DNA of 64,000 bases from contig JAAVTG010000528.1 in the NCBI GenBank assembly GCA_011947345.1, positions 186,001-250,000 on the forward strand. Direction: 5' to 3'. The translations under genes and the position numbers were made by a program. Below the pieces are notes generated by a model. The model was not told the origin of the DNA, made no database searches, and was given only the letters and a program-made list of their open reading frames with translations. Source of the stretch: Phytophthora quininea. Lineage: Eukaryota > Oomycota > Peronosporomycetes > Peronosporales > Peronosporaceae. Positions within the stretch are counted from its first letter, which is position 1, and the number at the start of each line of letters is the position of its first letter. Below are positions 11,790 through 21,610 of the stretch, one piece after another.

Positions 11790-11879
11790 GTCTTTAAGGT
11801 TGCTGAGTGGGTTGCTCTAATCAAATGGTTGCTATAATTTCCGTCGTCAAATCGTATTATGGTTGCACCAACGCCATTC
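11790..11879. repeat. Right terminal inverted repeat region of MULE A
   Basis: The region contains AATGGTTGC (11824-11832) and TATGGTTGC (11858-11866), plus shorter GGTTGC copies near 11798 and 11810. Read inward it resembles 5923-5986. Confidence 0.6.
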
Positions 11880-11888
11880 GTATTTGAC
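11880..11888. repeat. Right target-site duplication of MULE A
   Basis: GTATTTGAC matches the left copy at 5913-5922 apart from one A. Confidence 0.55.
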
Positions 11889-12006
11889 AACATGCTCGGA
11901 AAAAGCCGTGCGACGGGACCGTCGCTGTTTCCAATCCGGTTCAAAATTTCAGAAAAAGACAGCGTACTTTAGGGGAGCATACACATTTTAAGTATAGGTT
12001 GGTTTT

Positions 12007-12034
12007 AACGTGTTGTATTTAACAACACGTTGGG
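12007..12034. repeat. Right palindromic end of the piggyBac-like element
   Basis: Arms AACGTGTTGT (12007-12016) and ACAACACGTT (12022-12031) surround ATTTA, the same loop as the palindrome at 1578-1608. The terminal GTTGGG mirrors CCCAAC at 1531. Confidence 0.5.
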
Positions 12035-12600
12035 TGGTGGACGAGACAGCGAAAAAATCGCGTGAGTGTTGAGGGGTTAAACGCGGTAGGCCAGATTTTG
12101 GAAGGCGCCCAGTACCATATTGCCCCACGCGCTGCCGCCGAGGTGTGTCTCCCCACCGACCCTTTCAGACATCCACTTTTGTGCACTTGAGGCCTTTGAG
12201 AGGCGCCTTGACAACCGGAGCGCAGCGCAAGTCCGTCAGGGACGGCGCGCATAGGCCAGATGCATACCGCTAAGTAGTAGGTTCTATCTAATCCGCGCGG
12301 GAGCCTTGTCCGCCACAAGTGAAGCGAAGTAGGCGGTGAAAACGCCTCGCAACCCAGGAGCGTACCGATGGGGGTCCACTTGTTCGACGCAATGGGCGTT
12401 GAAAACAGTAGATACACTGTATCTACTGGATTACTTTAGTTCGCACCAAGAAAGTATGGTTTGACTTCGTATGGAGGCATGCGATCATTTGGAGCCTCGC
12501 GAGTAGGTATTAAGTAGTCTTGTCGTTTTCTTCATTGTTCGACGAAGCAGCTGGGTAGTGCAAGGTTTCAGGATGTGAATTGTCAAGTCCATACTTTGTC
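12035..12600. other. Intergenic stretch without a recognisable gene
   Basis: A minus-strand open frame (12019-12417) overlaps the palindrome and has no recognisable motif. A plus-strand reading shows short protein-like fragments but many stops. From about 12530 onward the bases begin to match 34310 onward, the diverged edge of the segmental duplication. Confidence 0.3.
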
Positions 12601-12639
12601 GGATCATCTCGTGTGACAGTCTCTCTTACTGGCTTTTGC

Positions 12640-13216
12640 CGATCGATCACTAACTTGTGATTCACCACTAAACGCCGATGCGTTCGTTTCGGTGGCACTT
12701 GCCGTTCTCGTCGCAATCACATCGGCGGCGCTGTCCGTCCCAAGCAAGGCAGGCGAGAGCATCCCAAACAACGTTTTGAGGCGCCGAGCATCTTCAAATC
12801 TGTTACCACCACTAACAATGAAGAGCGGACAGGTTTTGAAGGTCTTCACGCTTTTGTTTTGAAGCTGAATACGAGGCGTGGCTCAACCTTGACACACGGG
12901 AGCCACTCCACAAACGGTGCTCAACAGGCTGGAGACTTTAGGGGGTACAGCTCGACGAGAAGTCGATGCTGTCGTGGTTCAAGTACGTGCTCAAGTACAC
13001 TGCGGCCAAAGGCCAAGACAACTTGGCTGCCTCGGACAGCACCATTTCAGGGCCATGACGGAGAAATTACCCGAGACCGAAATCCCGCTTCTGCTGGTCG
13101 CCATGATGAAGGACCCCAAGCTTACGGAACTCTACAAGGGGCTGAACGACCTGTTGCTTCTCATCGAAGATAGGCTTTCGAGCGTCTTCAATTATTCTGC
13201 CAGAAACGTCATGTAG
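12640..13216 (+). pseudogene. RxLR-WY type effector remnant, copy A
   Basis: A hydrophobic signal-peptide-like stretch (SVALAVLVAITSAALSV, about 12688-12740) is followed by NNVLRRR, a degenerate RxLR with the first Arg changed. NNEER, a dEER-like motif, lies in another frame near 12815. After a further frame change comes SWFKYVLKYTAAKG near 12970-13010, resembling a WY-domain helix, and then PLLLVAMMKDPKLTELYKGL to a stop after 13210. The only nearby ATG (12678) is out of frame with the signal peptide. Known biology: RxLR proteins are secreted oomycete effectors that act in plant cells. This copy has several frame breaks and is not expected to make a protein. Confidence 0.6.
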
Positions 13217-13427
13217 CTTTGCCAGAACCGATAGGCGGGGAGGTTTCAGAAGCTCGGCCCGACTTTGCCTGTGGTCATCACGCGCAAAATCTCTTGGACA
13301 TGCTCGGCGCAGCACTGTTATAAAATAACTTAGGAACGCCATTCACTTCCAGAAAACAACACCACGTACTCCCAATCTGCTGAACTCGTTCAAGATGCAC
13401 TACCAATTCCTCCACTAACGAGCTCCA

Positions 13428-13682
13428 ATGCAGCGATTCAGTTGTGATAAGCTTGGTACAGAAATTCGGCTTTACTGCTCCAGAACCCCTCGCTTTGCCT
13501 TTTGCCCACCACCAGCCAGCTTTGAGAACGAAGAACCAACTGAACAAGCTGAGGCATTCGTCACTGGAAGGCGATCACTACGTCTCCAAGCAAAAGCCAC
13601 CGCCACTAACGACACTGAAGAAAGAGGGTCCCTCACCACAACTGCGTTTAGACTAAAACTCAAACGTCAGACGAAGACGTAA
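13428..13682 (+). pseudogene. Second RxLR-dEER-like fragment, copy A
   Basis: An 84-codon frame contains GRRSLRLQAKATATNDTEERG. RSLR followed 11 residues later by EER matches the RxLR-dEER arrangement. The 50 residues before it show no convincing signal peptide, so the 5' end may be lost or frame-shifted. It lies 210 bp after the first effector remnant, on the same strand. The minus-strand ORF over 13278-13547 is also open and conserved in copy B, but shows no recognisable motif. The call rests on two short motifs, so confidence is moderate. Confidence 0.4.
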
Positions 13683-13842
13683 CCAGTTGATGACGAACAA
13701 GGTGGATATCACTGACGATATGACGTTTGCGCGCTAATGCAAATTGCGAAGTGAGTTGTTTAGATGTTCGTCTACCGGGACTCCCTCGGGCTAGCCTTGT
13801 GGCAGCGCCCGAGGTCTTCGCTCCGCCACCTGTTGGCGGAGA

Positions 13843-14034
13843 TTATGAAGACGGCGCGATGACGCGGCGCTGATTATGTAGATCCCGTGTTGACGGTCGT
13901 AGATGATGTAGCTGCTGTTGTTGACGCGGTGCTGGTGTCGACATTAGTGACGACATTGGTGTCGGGCAGGCGGCGACAGCGTCGTCGTCGTCGTCGTCGG
14001 CTTCGTCGTCTGGGATACTCCACTGACGAGACAT
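13843..14034 (-). other. Short Asp-rich ORF over a GTC microsatellite
   Basis: A 63-codon minus-strand frame begins MSRQWSIPDDEADDDDDD. The Asp run comes from the GTC repeat near 13978-13996. Copy B has one more repeat unit and a one-base loss at about 50602. No function is recognised, and it may be non-coding. Confidence 0.25.
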
Positions 14035-14215
14035 TACTCGCGTGACTCAACTACGTGCTCGAATATCGAGTGGCCAGAGGTACGGTAACGACTACCTCGT
14101 TCGCTTCCGGGTTTATGATTTCGGCAAGCTCATCGCTTTGCTTTTGGTGTCAATGACTCAGCAGCCTGACGGGGTCGATGGATGGTTGTCACGATCGATC
14201 GGGATGGCCAAGTGA

Positions 14216-14398
14216 GTGCTACCGGAAAGTGGTCTCTGTGCATCCAAGCCAAAGCCACTGGAGACTCTGAAGAAAGAGCGTCCTCGCCACAGCTGCATTG
14301 AGACTGAAATTCGCGCCTCGGTTAAGAGAGACACGTCCCTCTCTCGGCGTGGTGTGAGGCAAACGGGTGGCGAACAATGTGGATACCAGACAAGTTGA
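14216..14398 (+). pseudogene. Third, degenerate RxLR-dEER-like repeat, copy A
   Basis: Bases 14228-14312 are an imperfect direct repeat of 13583-13670. In the matching frame they read KWSLCIQAKATGDSEERA, with the RxLR reduced to WSLC but an EER kept, then stops. This suggests a tandem array of related effector genes before decay. Confidence 0.35.
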
Positions 14399-14413
14399 AA
14401 GAAGTCAACTCCT

Positions 14414-15589
14414 TCACTTCCCGCTGCATGATATGGTTTTTAGGAGCTGGTACAAATGTTCACCGATAAACGCGTCGTGCTGTTTCTGTTGTCGATGACC
14501 AAGCAGCCCAGTCTCGCAGATCTCTCGAAAAACTGCAGCCGACACTGTCAGCTGAGCTCGGAACACTTTAAATCGGCTCTGACTCGCGTGTATCACTTGC
14601 AATGTCTCCAACCACTTCATTTAGTTCTCTTTGACCTCATGGAGCTCTGCCCAGTCACCGATTGCTCCTTCCGGACCAACGTTAGCGTGCTCAAGTACGC
14701 ACATGGCATCGTTCGGATCGCCCAGTGAATCGCACAGCGCCTTGAACAAGTCGATCGCCACCTCCAGACGTTCGACACAGCCGCTGTCTCCGTCTAGCAG
14801 GAAACGCATCGAGCTCCTGCAGTGGAGGCGGCGGCCGAGTAGTCGCTCTCGCAGCAACTGGTACCGATCGTCTTGGTGCCGAGCCTCCTTGAGTGGGAAA
14901 ACATATTTCAACGACAACTCGGAGACCGACACACTCAACGTCGCAGTAGCTCTCACCACGCCAGGAACCAGCGCTTCGATCCGCTTCACCTCGATGTGCG
15001 AGTCGCTGAAGTACAGAGCGTACCGTCGGAGCTGCAATGTCAGCGCTTTAAACCCGCGGAGTTCTCCCATGGCCGCGTTCGGCAATATGAACAGCTCCAG
15101 TCGACGCAGGCTTCTCTGGATGTCGGAGTGGCTCTGCATGTCCTCCATGGTGCTAGCATACCAGGGCGACTGGAGACAGGTTTCGATCAGATGAAGCACT
15201 TCGCCGACATTGCTCCACCAGTTTTGTTTCGTGTTGCCCTGGAGCAAAAGTCGTCTGCGCTTCAATTTCATCTCCTGGACCAAATAGCGGAGCTCTAGCC
15301 GTTCCTGTTCCTGGCGTTGCTCTTGCTGCAGACGCAGATCGCGCTGCTTTTGTCGGAAGCGGGCTTGGCCCCGTCGAAGCTGTTCGCGACGGATGGCCTT
15401 CTTCCGAGCCTTCTCGTCAGCTTCGGGCGATTCCGCTTTTGCTGGCTGAGGCCTGGAAGATGTTGACGACTTTGACGTTACCAACTCGTCGGTGCCGCCG
15501 CTGCAGATTCTTGTTCGGTCGCGTGGAAGCACACGCCCGATCACACTGTCGCTTAACCCCGCCTGGGTCAGCTCACAATTCCAAGACAT
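14414..15589 (-). CDS. Atypical bZIP transcription factor, copy A
   Basis: The main frame runs from the ATG at 15589 to a TAA at 14621-14623 (322 codons). Its basic region reads REQLRRGQARFRQKQRDL, followed by a Leu/Gln/Glu helix (LQQEQRQEQERLELRYLVQEM). The invariant Asn of the basic region is Leu. Known: oomycete bZIPs often replace this Asn, usually by Cys. A 68-codon frame continues in phase directly after the stop (ATG at 14618-14620, to 14414) and looks protein-like, so the stop may be a nonsense change or a true end. The first residues (15589-15455) lie outside the duplicated segment, so the N-terminus may be chimeric. It probably binds DNA as a dimer. Confidence 0.6.
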
Positions 15590-15809
15590 GGATGGGGTTC
15601 TGTGCAAGTTTTCAAGTGGGCAGGAGAGCGTTTCGCGGAGACCTCTTCACCAGCCCAAGATCGCACGAGTTGAGTCCAAGGGCGTGGCCGCGTCATCTTC
15701 AGGTTCATAGCAGGCATTACTAAGGGAGAGCACAACTGAAACAGACACGAAATGGTGGTTCATGGACAAAAGAATACGCAATCACACAGAGAGCGAGCAA
15801 AACACACAG

Positions 15810-15818
15810 AAAGCTGCA
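15810..15818. repeat. Left target-site duplication of MULE B
   Basis: AAAGCTGCA, identical to 21663-21671. Confidence 0.85.
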
Positions 15819-15870
15819 GGAAGTCGTTATATCACCATTGAGTTTGTAGGTTGATGCTCACCATTGACCG
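15819..15870. repeat. Left terminal inverted repeat of MULE B
   Basis: The repeat begins GGAAGTCG. TCACCATTG occurs at 15832-15840 and 15858-15866. It matches the reverse complement of 21611-21662 with a few mismatches. Confidence 0.85.
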
Positions 15871-16013
15871 TTTAAATTACAGGTGCGAAAAAGTGCATTG
15901 CGCACGTTCAACGCTGTGTAGCACTCAGTGGGGAAAATGGCACTGAAAAATAACGGCGTAAATTCGGAAGGGCGCTGAGCCTTTCATTTGACAACACGCC
16001 GAGTCGAGGACAC

Positions 16014-19000
16014 ATGACGGCCAGTGAGTTGTGCTTTAAACTGGGGGTGCTAAAAGATAAAGAAACTGACGCTGTTTGTGGAGCAGATGATTCAGAGTAC
16101 GTGCCAAGTGAAGAATCGGAGGCCGAGAGGCCGGAGGACTTTGCTAACGAAGATTCCGGGGCCGATGAAGTGGAGGCAGCAGAGGGCAGAGGTCAATTGC
16201 CTGGAGGCGCTAGTGAGTGTGCTACCAAACCATACAAGCGGAAGCACAGCGCGGAAAGCAATGGTACGAAACGCCACTTAATGCGATGGTTGAATTAATT
16301 GTGTTGCTGTTGCTAATGTGCGATACTACTTTCTAGATGAACCACTTGAGGAGGAAGGAAACTGCCATGCTACGAGGAAGAGGTTTCGGCCGTCAAAATG
16401 GAGCAAAGAAAGAGAGATAATGGCTGCTGCGCATCGGAATACTTCTGCCGCTACCCAGCCATTCCAGTCCGATCAAGTGTGGCCAGACTGGGGAAGTTTC
16501 GAGAAGGACTTCGATAACTATTTGGAGTCCAATTATTTGACGTACAGGAAGCGCAACAATGTGCGTACGGGGAGGAACAACCAGAAGTATGTTTGGCGTT
16601 TTAAATGTAATTTGTGCTTTGCTTACACCTGTCTATTATTGCGTAGCTTGGTTGCAGGGAAGTACGCGTATGTGAAGTTTAAAGTGCCGCAGAATTTGTT
16701 CGACGATGTCTACAGGCAGTATTACTGTACCCACGGATGATTTGACGCACGGAAAGGGAAAGGAGTTCGTGTGCAGACGTCTTACCGCTTTACAGGTTGT
16801 TCGGCACGTATTACATGCGTTGTTGACCAGACAAGTAAAGGCGCTTATTTCATAAAAACCAGGAACGAAGTAAGTAGGCAATGTTTGGGTTTTGAGCGCA
16901 ATGTGGTCCTCAATGGTGATCTAAATGTTGCAGACTACAGTTCTGACGATCGTGCTTATTGCTACCTAGGTTTGCCAACACAATCACTACATCAACGAAG
17001 ACATTTATCGCGCCCTTTGTCGCTGCGAAGCTGTGGATGCAAACCAGCTTGGGGCTACTGTTGACGTACTTCGGAGTGCGGACGTTCCGATGAGAAATCT
17101 TGCAGAATATCTGTGCGCTGAAACTGGTACGTTCTGCTAACAATACTATGTTATTGGAGCAGTCAACTGACGCATCTAATTGTCGGTTTAGATTGCGATC
17201 TCTCGAACCAAGACGTTCGGAACTACTGCTTGGCCAGATATGGCGGGCCCGACGCAGAACGCAAACTGCATCGTTTTGTAGATGAATATGTGGAAGTGCC
17301 TGGGAACTACTGTTTTATTCTTCGAGAACACGACGATGTCACATGCGGGGTTGTGCTCGTGAACGCGGCGCAGCTTGAGGCTTACCACAGATGGGGGATG
17401 CCATGATTTTGGATTGGGCGTACAATGTGAACAACTTGGGTTTCCTATTAGGTGGGACGAGATATCAAGTGTATCATCAGAATCAAAACTAACATTTTGT
17501 TTGTATTCAGGCGAATTCATGGTAACCTCTCCAAATGGCAAGGGGATTTCTGTCTTTAAAATGTTGGTGAAAAATCAGAAAAAGAAATTATCGAGCCGTG
17601 TTTGGCGTTCTTCTTGCGCGCCATGGGTGATTGTATTACGGAGTCGATCACCATTGATAAAGACTTCAACGAGTGGCGCATTTTGGAAGCGTTATTTCCA
17701 CGTGCAAAGGTACTGTTATAGGTTTTTCAATGTAGGCGATCGTCACCATTGACATCTTTTGGCTTTGTTTGCTTGCGTTGTACAGGTAGTATTGTGTCAA
17801 TTTCACGCAATTACAGCTGTGAGAAAGAAAATGGGGAAGCAAAGTATGAAATCAGCAGCGCCAATCGTGACCAGGTCGAGTTCACGTGGAGGTCGGCAAT
17901 CTACGCTTCATCTGCAAGTAGTTTTGATGAAAAGTAAAAGTCACTGGATGCTACCGCTCGTGAATATGGTGTGGGCTTTGCTAAATACTTAAAGAAGAAT
18001 TGGTTTAGCTGTCGCGAGATGTGGGCTACACACCTTCGCAGGAAGACATTCACGGCTGGAAATACAACTAGCAATCGCCTCGAGGCGACGTGGGGGCAAA
18101 TGAAAAAATTACTCCGCTTGACTATGACTCTGGATCGATGCGTTGGCGGAACCCTACTCTACCAAAATGCATTAATGCGCGAGCTACGTGGAGATCTTGT
18201 CCGTCACAAATCACAGACTAGGTTCGATCTCTTTTACCCAGGTCAGGTTATTCAGCTGTCCAATTGTTGCAGTCCCTACGTTTGTGACAGAATTGTAAAG
18301 GAGTTCCGCTGGTTTGAACGTCAACGAAAATCCATCCGCGTGTTGTGGAAGTCCCACGATGAATTGAAGCTGTTATGCAGAGGAATTGAATATCGGATCG
18401 GCCGTCGTGATTTTTCTTGTACTTGTGACTACTATTTGTCTTGGAGATTGCCGTGTATGCATACTATCTACACGGCTTTGATTGTAGAGGAAGCGCAATG
18501 TCTACCTGACCGTATTTTCCATAAGAGATGGAATTACAGAGATACTGCTGGAGTGGTGAGCGCCTTGAAAGCAATTACCAAAGCAAATCAACGTTTGCGG
18601 AAGCTTGTCGGGGCCTCAGCCCGAGCAGTTGACGTCACCGAAAAACCGAAAAGTTTTCTTGCTAGGATCCACAACAAAACTCGGGTCGAATACAAGAGGC
18701 TGAAGCGAAGAGAACCAACAGCTCAGCGAACGCCCATGCAAAGTGATGTTGAAAAGCACAACATACGTTTGTCTACATTAGCGCCAATTATGAACAACAT
18801 GGAGCAGTCATCCTCGGAGGTATTTTTCAAAAAGCTTGCTATGGTGGAAGTGGCGTGCAGAGGGTTACTTGATGCCTTCGGTATGATCTCCAGCTCAGCA
18901 GACCAACTACGGGAGACTGGTAACCACCAGCACGATGACTGCAGCAATGACGACTTTGTTGCAGAGACAATTGCGCTGGACAGCAGATGTGATGGAGATC

Positions 19001-19446
19001 TCAGTGTGTGCAGCGATTCGGAAGATGAGTTTGCAGAGCTTGAGCGACTGATAAATGCTCCGTATAAGGGTGCTGGAATTTCAAATGACGGTGTTGAAAT
19101 AGCTCAAGAAAAGCTGTACGTACCGAGCAATACGTTGAGCGCAAGCAGCGGTGGTCATGAAGAGGAGATGGGGGCAGTGCTGACCTCAATGGTGACGGTG
19201 GTGACACCAATGGTGGCAGAGTTCCAAATGGTGACTGCAATGGTGACTTTAGTATCAATGGTGATGACCAAACTTCAGCGCGGAGTTTTTAGCAAAATGC
19301 CAGCGGAGCCGAAGCGATCGCAATACCGTCCACAAAAAAGAAGGCGCACAAAGAGACCCGCCCGCGGCTTACACAGCTCAAGCTTCCGCCAAGTATACAA
19401 CGCAGTAGATCGAACATGCGCAAACGTGGAGAGACAAAGAAGTTAA
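16014..19446 (+). pseudogene. MULE B transposase (zinc-finger-like N-terminus, DDE core, SWIM finger)
   Basis: An acidic N-terminus (ATG 16014) is followed by introns at 16264-16336, about 16587-16657, 16869-16932 and 17127-17191. Motifs in order are WGSFEKDFDNYL, YYCTHG..YRFTGCSARITCVV (DNA-binding), AMILDWAYNVNNLGFLL (first Asp), SITIDKDFNEWRIL (second Asp), LLCQFHAI, NWFSCREMWATHL, TAGNTTSNRLEATW, and the SWIM finger CTCDYYLSWRLPCMH near 18418-18465. The tail is acidic to basic. Defects are an in-frame TGA at 16738, a frame change near 17393, and a TAA at 17935. The last 491 codons (17971-19446) are open. It is a better-preserved relative of the element A transposase. Confidence 0.8.
19187..19264. 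repeat. Cluster of the element-B terminal word inside the transposase tail
   Basis: CAATGGTGA occurs at 19187-19195, 19238-19246 and 19256-19264, with CAATGGTGG at 19208 and AAATGGTGA at 19226. That is five near copies in 78 bp within coding sequence. The word also forms the core of both ends of the element. Confidence 0.8.
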
Positions 19447-20768
19447 AACACCTAAGGCTGGTCGTTGAAGTTACAGTTGAGGAATATGGAAATGGGATCC
19501 CGGTATCCGATGTAGTGGCATGGCTGGAGAGGTCGAATGATTATGAAAAGATCGCAAAAGTTTTTCGCGTTTATCCCGTTGTCCGGAACAAAGGTTCGGA
19601 TGCTTTGAGCAAAGTTGTCATGAGCGCGGATAAAGTCGATGGCAGTGTAACATCGGTCGGCGTTGTTTTTGGCTTTGCTGCGGTGACAAATGCTATTACA
19701 GCGTTAAGGACAGATATTAAAATTTTAAAGCTTGTGTACCCTCAGCCACGATATGCTCTGCAGCTCTTGCCAGACACAACTCCATATCACGAGTAGGTTC
19801 CTAAATGTTTTCGACCTTGTTGAAAATAATTCGCTAACGAAGTGGTGGTTTGTATTATTAGGTCTGTACTTTGGGCGATGCAGGATTCCTATCGGTTGAA
19901 ATCAGAGCATTCAATGCATCAGAGAGCTATAGCGTGGCTGGGGCGAGATTGGATGAGCGACAAGTTCGACACGGACTGTTTTCATGTTGGAGAGATGCTG
20001 GAAAGTGATGTAGCAAGCACTGTGAAAGCTCGACTGGTGCTGTCGTCTCTGACGAGTTACATTTCGTTCACAAGACCTTCAGGAATTTCTACATCTATCA
20101 CGATGACAGAGCTCATCGGGACAGTTCCCAATCATGACTGGGTGAAGGATTCACCGATTTCTGTCATCCTGCAAATAGCTTGCATGCGCCACGGGCGAGC
20201 TGTCTTTCTCGAGCCAACTGTTCGGGAAGCATCGCAGTGGAAAATGTCTGCACCAGCAGGAAGTGATCTTGAGTTTGTAGTGGCTCCATGCAATCTGGAT
20301 GGACTAAACTGGACACTTGTGATCGTCGATATTCAAGCTAGTAAAGCACTCATATATGACCCGCTGGACAACGATGACTGGACTAGTGATACGCGCATTC
20401 GGGCTCAAGAAGTTCTAATTCCTGTGATCAGCTACTGGAGAACGATGAAGTTTGGCCAGGGTGCTTCATTCCGTCGCTGGACAACACCGAAGCTGGTAGG
20501 ACCTGAGCAACCCGACTCGGTTAACTGTGGCGTATTCACGGCGGCTATGGGTTGGGCGCTTCTATCTAACGAGCAGGGGTGGCTGAGCGCGCGAGGTACG
20601 ACGCCTAAGCATGCCGGCACAACGCTAAGACTGCGAATGTTGTATCACTTGCTTTGCGCACCAGAAATTTGTCTGGTCGTACCAGAAAGCCAGGTTTTCG
20701 TCGACATCGCCAAAACCGAGGAACTGCTGGACGACATGATTAAAGCCAAAATTGACAAGCTGAAGTAA
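19416..20768 (+). CDS. ULP1-like (peptidase C48) protease of MULE B
   Basis: The ATG at 19416 lies inside the end of the transposase frame (31-bp overlap, different phase). An intron at about 19793-19861 joins exon 1, ending DTTPYHE, to exon 2, which runs open to a stop at 20768. The C48 active-site region shows NLDGLNWTLVIV, where the usual catalytic His is Asn, then ALIYDPLD (Asp) and EQPDSVNCGVF (Gln, Cys) near 20500-20540. With His missing it may bind rather than cut SUMO-like partners, which is inference. The frame is otherwise intact, about 430 residues after splicing. Its upstream half has no recognised domain. Confidence 0.7.
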
Positions 20769-20900
20769 AGCGTAGAGCTACAGCAGAATTAGTTTCAGCA
20801 AATGCATTAGCTTGTTATCGTAAGTCAATGGTGACAATCAACATCATTTACAAAAACGCTCATTGACATCATTGACTCATGAAGAATATCCACGTGTTTG

Positions 20901-21368
20901 TCAATGCCCAAGGCTCTCAAATCTCTGCCATCGCGCTAGTAGCTCGGATTCGTCACCGTGAAGGTGATTGTACAGCATCTCGGTGTATGAGTTGAAGTCT
21001 TGTGTGCAGGAAATATTGGTATCTTCAGCCGAGATCAGCCTCGCTGTAGCGTAGGCATCATCCAGCGCCTCTCGCAAACTCTTCAAGTCGGCAGTATACG
21101 AACGACACAGCTCTATCAGCCGGTCACGATCGCTCTCCAGCTTCTTCTCTTGTGCCTGGAGCTCCACGAGTCTGGACAGCACAATCTTCTTCACCAAGCC
21201 GACCGTAACTGTATCTCCACAAGGCACAGAGCCACTTGACTGAGCGCCGAGCTGTGAAATGATGCTGTCACCTTCATCGCCGGGGCGTCGAGAAGCACTA
21301 GCACGGCTCAGCCCGTGTTGTCTGCCTTGAGCGCTGCGAAGACGCTCGCCAGACGACATGTAGTGCAC
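20901..21368 (-). CDS. Small coiled-coil protein of MULE B, convergent with the ULP1-like gene
   Basis: A minus-strand frame of 155 codons starts at 21368, with an in-frame ATG at 21359. A Ser/Gly-rich N-terminus precedes a helix with heptad-like hydrophobics (VKKIVLSRLVELQAQEKKLE, then LIELCRSYTADLKSLREAL). There is no signal peptide or membrane segment. It converges on the ULP1-like gene with a gap of 130 bp, which holds a CAATGGTGA copy. It corresponds in place, strand and type to the element A ORF at 11256-11657. Function unknown. Confidence 0.55.
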   Translation of the reverse strand: MHYMSSGERLRSAQGRQHGLSRASASRRPGDEGDSIISQLGAQSSGSVPCGDTVTVGLVKKIVLSRLVELQAQEKKLESDRDRLIELCRSYTADLKSLREALDDAYATARLISAEDTNISCTQDFNSYTEMLYNHLHGDESELLARWQRFESLGH

Positions 21369-21610
21369 TTCTTCGCCGTTTTTCGCTGTCGTGCTTGATG
21401 GTAATATAATACCGTATTATAAAATGTCGCCCATTCAACAGCATATGACAATCGACAGATCAACTTTGGTGCGCAGTCTGTGCCACACATATTTGCTTCT
21501 TTTCTGGTCACCGTATGTTGTATGTTATGATGTGATCAGAGGTCATTGGTGAAATATTACGAACGACTATCAATCTGCAAGACAACATAAACCTGTTGAA
21601 GCAACATAAA

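Larger units (their letters stand above)
5923..11879 (+). mobile_element. MULE element A: transposase, ULP1-like protease, coiled-coil ORF
   Basis: This element of about 5.96 kb is bounded by imperfect terminal inverted repeats. They begin GAAGTCGG on the left and GAATGGCG on the right read inward, and both lead into TGCAACCATAA and ATTTGAC. A near-perfect 9-10-bp target duplication flanks them. It carries a SWIM-type MULE transposase gene, a ULP1-like protease gene, and a minus-strand coiled-coil ORF. The word TATGGTTGC, or its complement, recurs at both ends, in two introns and in the transposase tail. A 1.2-kb internal segment is inverted. The layout matches element B. Confidence 0.7.
1528..12034 (+). 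mobile_element. Candidate piggyBac-like element interrupted by MULE element A
   Basis: The piggyBac-type coding remains (2718-5479) and an upstream charged ORF (1791-2492) are bracketed by similar inverted ends. The left end is near 1531 (CCCAAC, then a GTTGT..ACAAC palindrome and a larger palindrome at 1578-1608). The right end, read inward on the opposite strand from 12034, also begins CCCAAC and runs into an ACGTGTTGT..ACAACACGT palindrome. Removing the inserted MULE A (5923-11879) leaves about 4.5 kb, a reasonable size for such an element. A clean flanking TTAA duplication, expected for piggyBac, was not found at both ends, so the limits are inference. Confidence 0.4.
12530..15455. repeat. 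Segmental duplication, copy A (uninterrupted)
   Basis: About 2.9 kb matches 34310-35445 joined to 50449-52245, with only scattered differences from about 12624 onward. Differences include one extra T in the bZIP N-terminal region, one fewer GTC unit in a microsatellite, and single-base indels. The flanks before about 12530 and after about 15455 diverge. This copy shows the empty site of the Gypsy insertion present in copy B (CAGACGAAGACG near 13668). Confidence 0.85.

Noticed and set aside
13975..13998. GTC array as a CRISPR or regulatory repeat
   Set aside because: Simple trinucleotide microsatellite; unit number differs by one between the two copies.
14631..15298. Plus-strand ORFs of 187 and 141 codons, repeated at 51410-52077
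   Set aside because: Antisense to the bZIP gene and conserved only because the duplicated DNA is nearly identical.
11878..16000. ATTTGACAACA-type words at 11882 and 15979 as further element ends
   Set aside because: They resemble part of the palindromes but lack the inverted arm, and 15979 lies inside element B just before its first gene.
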